Origin: an uncultured Litorilinea sp.
GTDB taxonomy: Bacteria; Chloroflexota; Anaerolineae; Caldilineales; Caldilineaceae
DNA length: 8,800 nucleotides
Reading direction: 5' to 3'
Assembly (NCBI GenBank): GCA_937922105.1
Contig: CAKZVN010000134.1
Coordinates: 1-8,800, forward strand
Part shown: one piece after another, positions 6,200 through 8,800 of the stretch
Position numbering within the stretch: position 1 is the first letter of the stretch
How the letters are laid out: each line of letters begins with the position of its first letter
Program-made: the position numbers and the translations under genes
Notes under the pieces: model-generated
What the model saw: the letters and a program-made list of their open reading frames with translations, nothing else
Database searches by the model: none
Told to the model about the DNA's origin: nothing

Positions 6200-6829
6200 C
6201 TAGCCGAACCGCTCCTCGCGCCAGGGGTCGCCGTGCATGTGATAGCCGGCACGCTCCCAAAAGCCGGGCCGGTCGTGGTCCATAAACTCCAGCCCGCGCA
6301 GCCACTTGGCGCTCTTCCAGAAATACTTCTTGGGGACAAGCAGACGCAAGGGGTAGCCGTGGTCCGGCTCGAGGGGCTTGCCGTCGTAGTGATACGCCAG
6401 CATGGTGTCGTCGTCGTCCAAGACCTCCAGCGCGATGTTAGTGGTGAAGCCGTATTCGCAGTGGGCCATCACATGCGTAGCCCTGGGGTCAATCTCCAGC
6501 TCGCGCACAAAAGTGCGCCAGGGCACGCCGGTCCAGGTGGTATCGAGCTTGCTCCAGCGCGTGACACAGTGGATATCCACGGTCTGGGTTTTGGCGGGCA
6601 GGGCGCGAATCTCGGCCCACGAAAAGGTGCGCGGTGTGGCAAGGCCGAAGACGCGCAAGTCCCAAAACTGGTGCAGGTTGCCGTAGCGCGGGGTCTCGCC
6701 ATAGTGAAGGACCGGAAAGCGATCGGTGACAAATTGACCGGGCGGCACGCGCGCGTCCTGCGCGTCTTTGGGTAGGTTGGTGACGCGCTTGAGCCGCTCG
6801 ACCCGCTTGAAGGGGTTCTCGAATTGCAT
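6200..6829 (-). CDS. Sulfite-oxidase-like molybdopterin oxidoreductase
   Basis: This 209-residue enzyme belongs to the sulfite oxidase / YedY fold (COG2041-type). The molybdenum-ligating cysteine is C88 in DIHCVTRWSKLDTTWTGV. Other family marks are FWDLRVFGL (near 55-63), MAHCEYGFTTNIAL (121-134), where the substrate channel is built, and the C-terminal GYPLRLLVP...YFWKSAKW (158-176). The protein is about the length of the short, single-domain members and has no heme or dimerisation domain. It has no Tat signal, unlike periplasmic MsrP/YedY, so it probably works in the cytoplasm with an unknown substrate and electron partner. The frame is open upstream to 6904, but I choose ATG 6827-6829: GGAG sits 5 nt ahead, and family members start with a similar FENPFKRVERLK segment. 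It lies 88 bp after the carbamoyltransferase stop, behind a terminator, with no clear promoter of its own. Confidence 0.85.
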   Translation of the reverse strand: MQFENPFKRVERLKRVTNLPKDAQDARVPPGQFVTDRFPVLHYGETPRYGNLHQFWDLRVFGLATPRTFSWAEIRALPAKTQTVDIHCVTRWSKLDTTWTGVPWRTFVRELEIDPRATHVMAHCEYGFTTNIALEVLDDDDTMLAYHYDGKPLEPDHGYPLRLLVPKKYFWKSAKWLRGLEFMDHDRPGFWERAGYHMHGDPWREERFG

Positions 6830-6864
6830 GGACTTCTCCGGGAACAGACAAACACTCACGACCC

Positions 6865-6897
6865 ACAAACAACCGGCGGAGGCTGCGCCTCCGCCGG
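6865..6897 (-). terminator. Rho-independent terminator after the carbamoyltransferase
   Basis: An 11-bp perfect GC-rich stem (6873-6883 with 6887-6897, loop of 3 nt) is followed on the minus strand by TTGTTTGT. It sits 20 bp past the stop codon of the carbamoyltransferase gene. Stem, loop and T-rich tail fit an intrinsic terminator, though the T run is interrupted. Partial read-through would feed the molybdoenzyme gene. Confidence 0.65.
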
Positions 6898-6917
6898 GGA
6901 ACACAACGCAACGCTGC

Positions 6918-7895
6918 TCAGCGCATGGTCAACGCCATAACCGCCTTTTGTACATGCAGGCGATTCTCGGCTTCGTCGTAGACTACCGATTGCGGCCCGT
7001 CAATCACGCCGTCGGTGACTTCGATGTTGCGGTCCGCGGGCAAGCAGTGCATGTAGATGGCGTTGGGTTTGGCTAATGCCATACGCCGCTCGTCGGTGAT
7101 CCAGTCGGTATACTTGCGCCCGATGGCTGCGCTCTCGGCGTTGTCCGAGGTCGTCAAGAGCGCGCCCCAACTCTTGGGATAGACAATATCCGCATCCTTG
7201 AAGCCCGCGTCGAAGTCGTCCAAAATCTCAAAGCTGCCGCCGTGCTTGCGCACGTTGTCTTTGGCCTGCTGGACGATGTCAGGCATGAGTTTGTACTCGG
7301 GCGGGTGGGTCAGGCGCACGTTCATGCCGAAGCGCGTCATTTGCAAGATCAAGCTCTGGGGCACGGAGATGGGCTTCTGATAGGAGCTGGCATAGGCCCA
7401 GCTGACGTTGATGGTCTTGCCGCGCGGGTCGCCCACCTTTTCGATGATGGTGAGCAGGTCGGCCAAAATCTGGAAAGGATGATAGACATCGCACTGCATG
7501 TTGAGCACGGGCACGCGGCTGGCTTGGGCGACTTCGTTGATGTACTTGTTGCCGAAGTTCCAGTCACACTGGCGGATGGCGATGCCGTCGTAATAGCGCC
7601 CGTAGATTTCGCCGATCTCTTTGGCTGTGTCACCGTGACTGATCTGGGTGGTGGTGGAATCAATAAAGGCTGCATGACCGCCCAGTTGCGCCATGCCCGC
7701 CTCGAAGCTGGAGCGGGTACGCGTGCTGGTAAAAAAGAAGAGCAGCGCGATGGCTTTATCGCGCAAGAGCGGATGGGGGATGCCCAGCGCACGGTCGCGC
7801 TTGAGCTTAAACGCGACGTCGAGGACGGTTTCGATCTCTTCTTTGCTGAAGTCCATGTCGCCGATGAAGTCGCGACCGCGAAGATCGGTTTGCAT
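6918..7895 (-). CDS. Carbamoyltransferase of the knotted YgeW / N-acylornithine type
   Basis: This 325-residue enzyme transfers the carbamoyl group of carbamoyl phosphate to an amino group. The phosphate-binding motif STRTR is at 57-61 (followed by SSFEAG), HPFQ at 139-142 and HCLP at 283-286. It would be annotated as ornithine carbamoyltransferase by default. However, it lacks the ornithine-specific DxxxSMG loop and instead has VYPKSWGALL (238-247), with WAYASSYQKPISVPQ (166-180). These match YgeW and the knotted N-acetyl- and N-succinylornithine carbamoyltransferases as I recall them, while its C-terminus (DEAENRLHVQKAVMA) is closest to N-acetylornithine enzymes. The acceptor is therefore uncertain: ornithine, an N-acylornithine, or a purine-degradation amine. 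ATG 7893-7895 has AGGAG 7 nt upstream and was preferred to an in-frame ATG at 7949. No other arginine-pathway gene is visible nearby. Confidence 0.85.
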   Translation of the reverse strand: MQTDLRGRDFIGDMDFSKEEIETVLDVAFKLKRDRALGIPHPLLRDKAIALLFFFTSTRTRSSFEAGMAQLGGHAAFIDSTTTQISHGDTAKEIGEIYGRYYDGIAIRQCDWNFGNKYINEVAQASRVPVLNMQCDVYHPFQILADLLTIIEKVGDPRGKTINVSWAYASSYQKPISVPQSLILQMTRFGMNVRLTHPPEYKLMPDIVQQAKDNVRKHGGSFEILDDFDAGFKDADIVYPKSWGALLTTSDNAESAAIGRKYTDWITDERRMALAKPNAIYMHCLPADRNIEVTDGVIDGPQSVVYDEAENRLHVQKAVMALTMR

Positions 7896-7955
7896 GAGTC
7901 GTCTCCTGCGCGGGTGCGCGCAGCCGGTGATAGGGTGAGCGGGACACAACGAGCG

Positions 7956-7973
7956 CGCGACGCCGATGTCGCG
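7956..7973. promoter_or_regulatory. Dyad at the carbamoyltransferase transcription start (possible operator)
   Basis: CGCGAC (7956-7961) and GTCGCG (7968-7973) form a perfect 6-bp inverted repeat with a 6-bp spacer. It overlaps the start region predicted from the minus-strand promoter (about 7978). Location suits a repressor site, but short GC-rich dyads occur by chance in DNA of this composition. Confidence 0.3.
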
Positions 7974-7984
7974 GCCCGAATGCT

Positions 7985-8013
7985 ATTGTAGCCGCGCCGA
8001 CGCAAAGCACCAA
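7985..8013 (-). promoter_or_regulatory. Sigma70-like promoter for the carbamoyltransferase
   Basis: On the minus strand a -35-like box TTGGTG (8013-8008, 3 of 6) and a -10 box TACAAT (7990-7985, 5 of 6) are 17 bp apart. The predicted start is near 7978, about 83 nt before the start codon. The -10 box stands out in an otherwise GC-rich region. Confidence 0.45.
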
Positions 8014-8068
8014 CCCCGGCGCTGTGTCCTCCCCAGGCGATGTGGTGTGCCGCCCCTGTCGGAGCGGA

Positions 8069-8097
8069 TTGCCGTTTATCACGCCATCGGGTATGAT
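8069..8097 (+). promoter_or_regulatory. Sigma70-like promoter for the MaoC-like gene
   Basis: TTGCCG (8069-8074, 4 of 6) and TATGAT (8092-8097, 5 of 6) are exactly 17 bp apart. The predicted start point near 8104 leaves a leader of about 79 nt. It points away from the carbamoyltransferase promoter, with the two -35 boxes about 55 bp apart. Confidence 0.5.
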
Positions 8098-8182
8098 CCC
8101 CCTCGCGACGGTGCGCCCGTTCCCGGCGTGCTGCGCCCCAAGACAATCCTGACTTCGACCTTCCCATTGCGAGCAGAGCAAG

Positions 8183-8650
8183 ATGACGACACGCACCTTA
8201 ACCCGCCCCCAGGGGCTATTCTTCGAGGAATTCCAACCCGGCGACAGTGTGGAAAGCGCCACGCGCACCATCACCGAGACCGACGTGGTCAATTTCGCCG
8301 CGCTGTCGGGCGACTGGAACTTGATCCACACCGACGCCGAGTATAGTAAAAATCACATGTTCGGCCAACGCGTGGCCCACGGGCTGCTGGTGCTGAGCAT
8401 TGCCAGCGGGTTGGCGGTGCGCCTGGGCTTCTTGGAAGGCACCACATTGGCCTTCCGCTCGGTGGACTGGAAGATGCAGCGCCCGGTGGTGATCGGCGAC
8501 ACCATCCGCGTGCGCCTTACGGTGGAGGAGACCAAAGCCATGCCGCGCCTGGGCGGCGGCTTGATCAACTTCAAAGTCGAAGTGGTGAATCAGAAGGACG
8601 AAGTCTGCCAGCGCGGCAACTGGGAGATGCTGGTGCAGGGGAAGTCGTAG
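8183..8650 (+). CDS. MaoC-like (hotdog-fold) enoyl-CoA hydratase/dehydratase
   Basis: This 155-residue protein fits a single hotdog-fold MaoC domain and contains the hydratase-2 motif: VVNFAALSGDWNLIH (35-49), with catalytic-type D44 and H49, then MFGQRVAHG (59-67). Family members hydrate trans-2-enoyl-CoA to (R)-3-hydroxyacyl-CoA, or the reverse, in fatty acid, polyhydroxyalkanoate or carbon-assimilation pathways. The residue after WN is Leu where the common form has Pro (NPIH), a mild deviation. No thiolase or CoA ligase is nearby, so the acyl chain is unknown. The ATG at 8183 fits the start of the domain; the sequence ahead of it (GAGCAGAGCAAG) is only a weak ribosome-binding site. It has its own promoter at 8069-8097 and is 49 bp from the ATPase gene downstream on the same strand, so the two could share a transcript. 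Confidence 0.88.
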   Translation: MTTRTLTRPQGLFFEEFQPGDSVESATRTITETDVVNFAALSGDWNLIHTDAEYSKNHMFGQRVAHGLLVLSIASGLAVRLGFLEGTTLAFRSVDWKMQRPVVIGDTIRVRLTVEETKAMPRLGGGLINFKVEVVNQKDEVCQRGNWEMLVQGKS

Positions 8651-8699
8651 CTGGAGAGCACAAACGCCACCCTACCGGTGATTGGACGGAGCGAGCAAT

Positions 8700-8800
8700 A
8701 TGATCACACGAATGCGCATGAAGGGATTCAAATCGTGGCAGGACACTGGAGACATCCGCTGCGCTGGCCTCACCGGATTCTTCGGCACCAATAGTTCCGG
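8700..8800 (+). CDS. AAA/SMC-like ATPase, N-terminal fragment
   Basis: An ATG at 8700-8702, with GGAG 8 nt upstream, opens a frame to the window edge (33 complete codons). The fragment reads GFKSWQDTGDI followed by LTGFFGTNSSG. This is the N-terminal pattern of RecF/SMC/OLD-type ATPases: a first strand with a KSW or KCF turn, then the Walker A loop GTNSSG, whose Lys and Ser/Thr lie just beyond the edge. Many such stand-alone ATPases act in DNA repair, plasmid stability or phage defence with a nuclease or toxin partner encoded downstream, but nothing in 33 residues identifies which. In-frame ATGs at 8712 and 8718 are possible later starts. No terminator separates it from the MaoC-like gene. 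Confidence 0.75.
   Translation, partial: MITRMRMKGFKSWQDTGDIRCAGLTGFFGTNSS

Noticed and set aside
5317..6775. Plus-strand frames antisense to the solute-binding and molybdoenzyme genes
   Set aside because: Composition is typical of GC-rich antisense frames, and the minus-strand genes have clear signal peptides and catalytic motifs.
1..8800. CRISPR array, tRNA/rRNA genes, insertion sequences or transposase genes
   Set aside because: No regularly spaced repeats, no cloverleaf-like or rRNA segments and no transposase motifs were seen on either strand. Repeats present are the duplicated antiporter segment, one palindromic element and one short tandem repeat.

Overview
The window is a high-GC bacterial chromosome segment with one truncated gene at each end and six complete protein genes. 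GC-rich codon choice, a lipoprotein whose signal peptide is followed by a long Ala/Pro/Thr linker, and an acylated solute-binding protein of the CUT1 type all suit Chloroflexota (an Anaerolineae-like lineage). This placement rests on general style, not on a marker gene.

Layout, left to right. The C-terminal end of a YeeE/YedE-type membrane protein (+ strand, 3-152) converges on a block of five minus-strand genes. Read in their own direction these are: a knotted-type carbamoyltransferase (7895-6918), a small cytoplasmic sulfite-oxidase-like molybdoenzyme (6829-6200), an orphan solute-binding lipoprotein (6159-4747), and two tandem Kef-type cation/proton antiporters with C-terminal RCK (TrkA-N and TrkA-C) domains (4385-2310 and 2170-170). 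To the right, a MaoC-like hydratase (8183-8650) is transcribed divergently from the carbamoyltransferase. It is followed 49 bp later by the start of an AAA/SMC-like ATPase cut off inside its Walker A motif.

The most notable structure is the antiporter pair. The proteins align without a gap for 660 residues. In residues 41-170 (transport domain) they are about 58% identical, but in residues 491-660 about 97% identical. In the matching 450 bp of DNA I count 22 differences (about 95% identity), with synonymous sites conserved as well. This looks like a tandem duplication whose regulatory half has been homogenised by gene conversion while the pore halves diverged. Between the two genes lies an imperfect palindromic repeat ending in six T residues on the transcribed strand, which probably acts as a terminator and may be a dispersed element.

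Other non-coding signals are a sigma70-like promoter for the antiporters, a divergent promoter pair between the carbamoyltransferase and the MaoC gene with a dyad at the carbamoyltransferase start point, an intrinsic terminator after the carbamoyltransferase, a 15-bp perfect hairpin after the solute-binding gene, and a perfect 14-bp tandem repeat just ahead of that gene. I do not see a clear multi-gene undescribed system. Apart from the antiporter pair the genes look like ordinary metabolic and transport genes without a common pathway. The truncated ATPase at the right edge is the likeliest entry to an accessory module, but its body lies outside the window.
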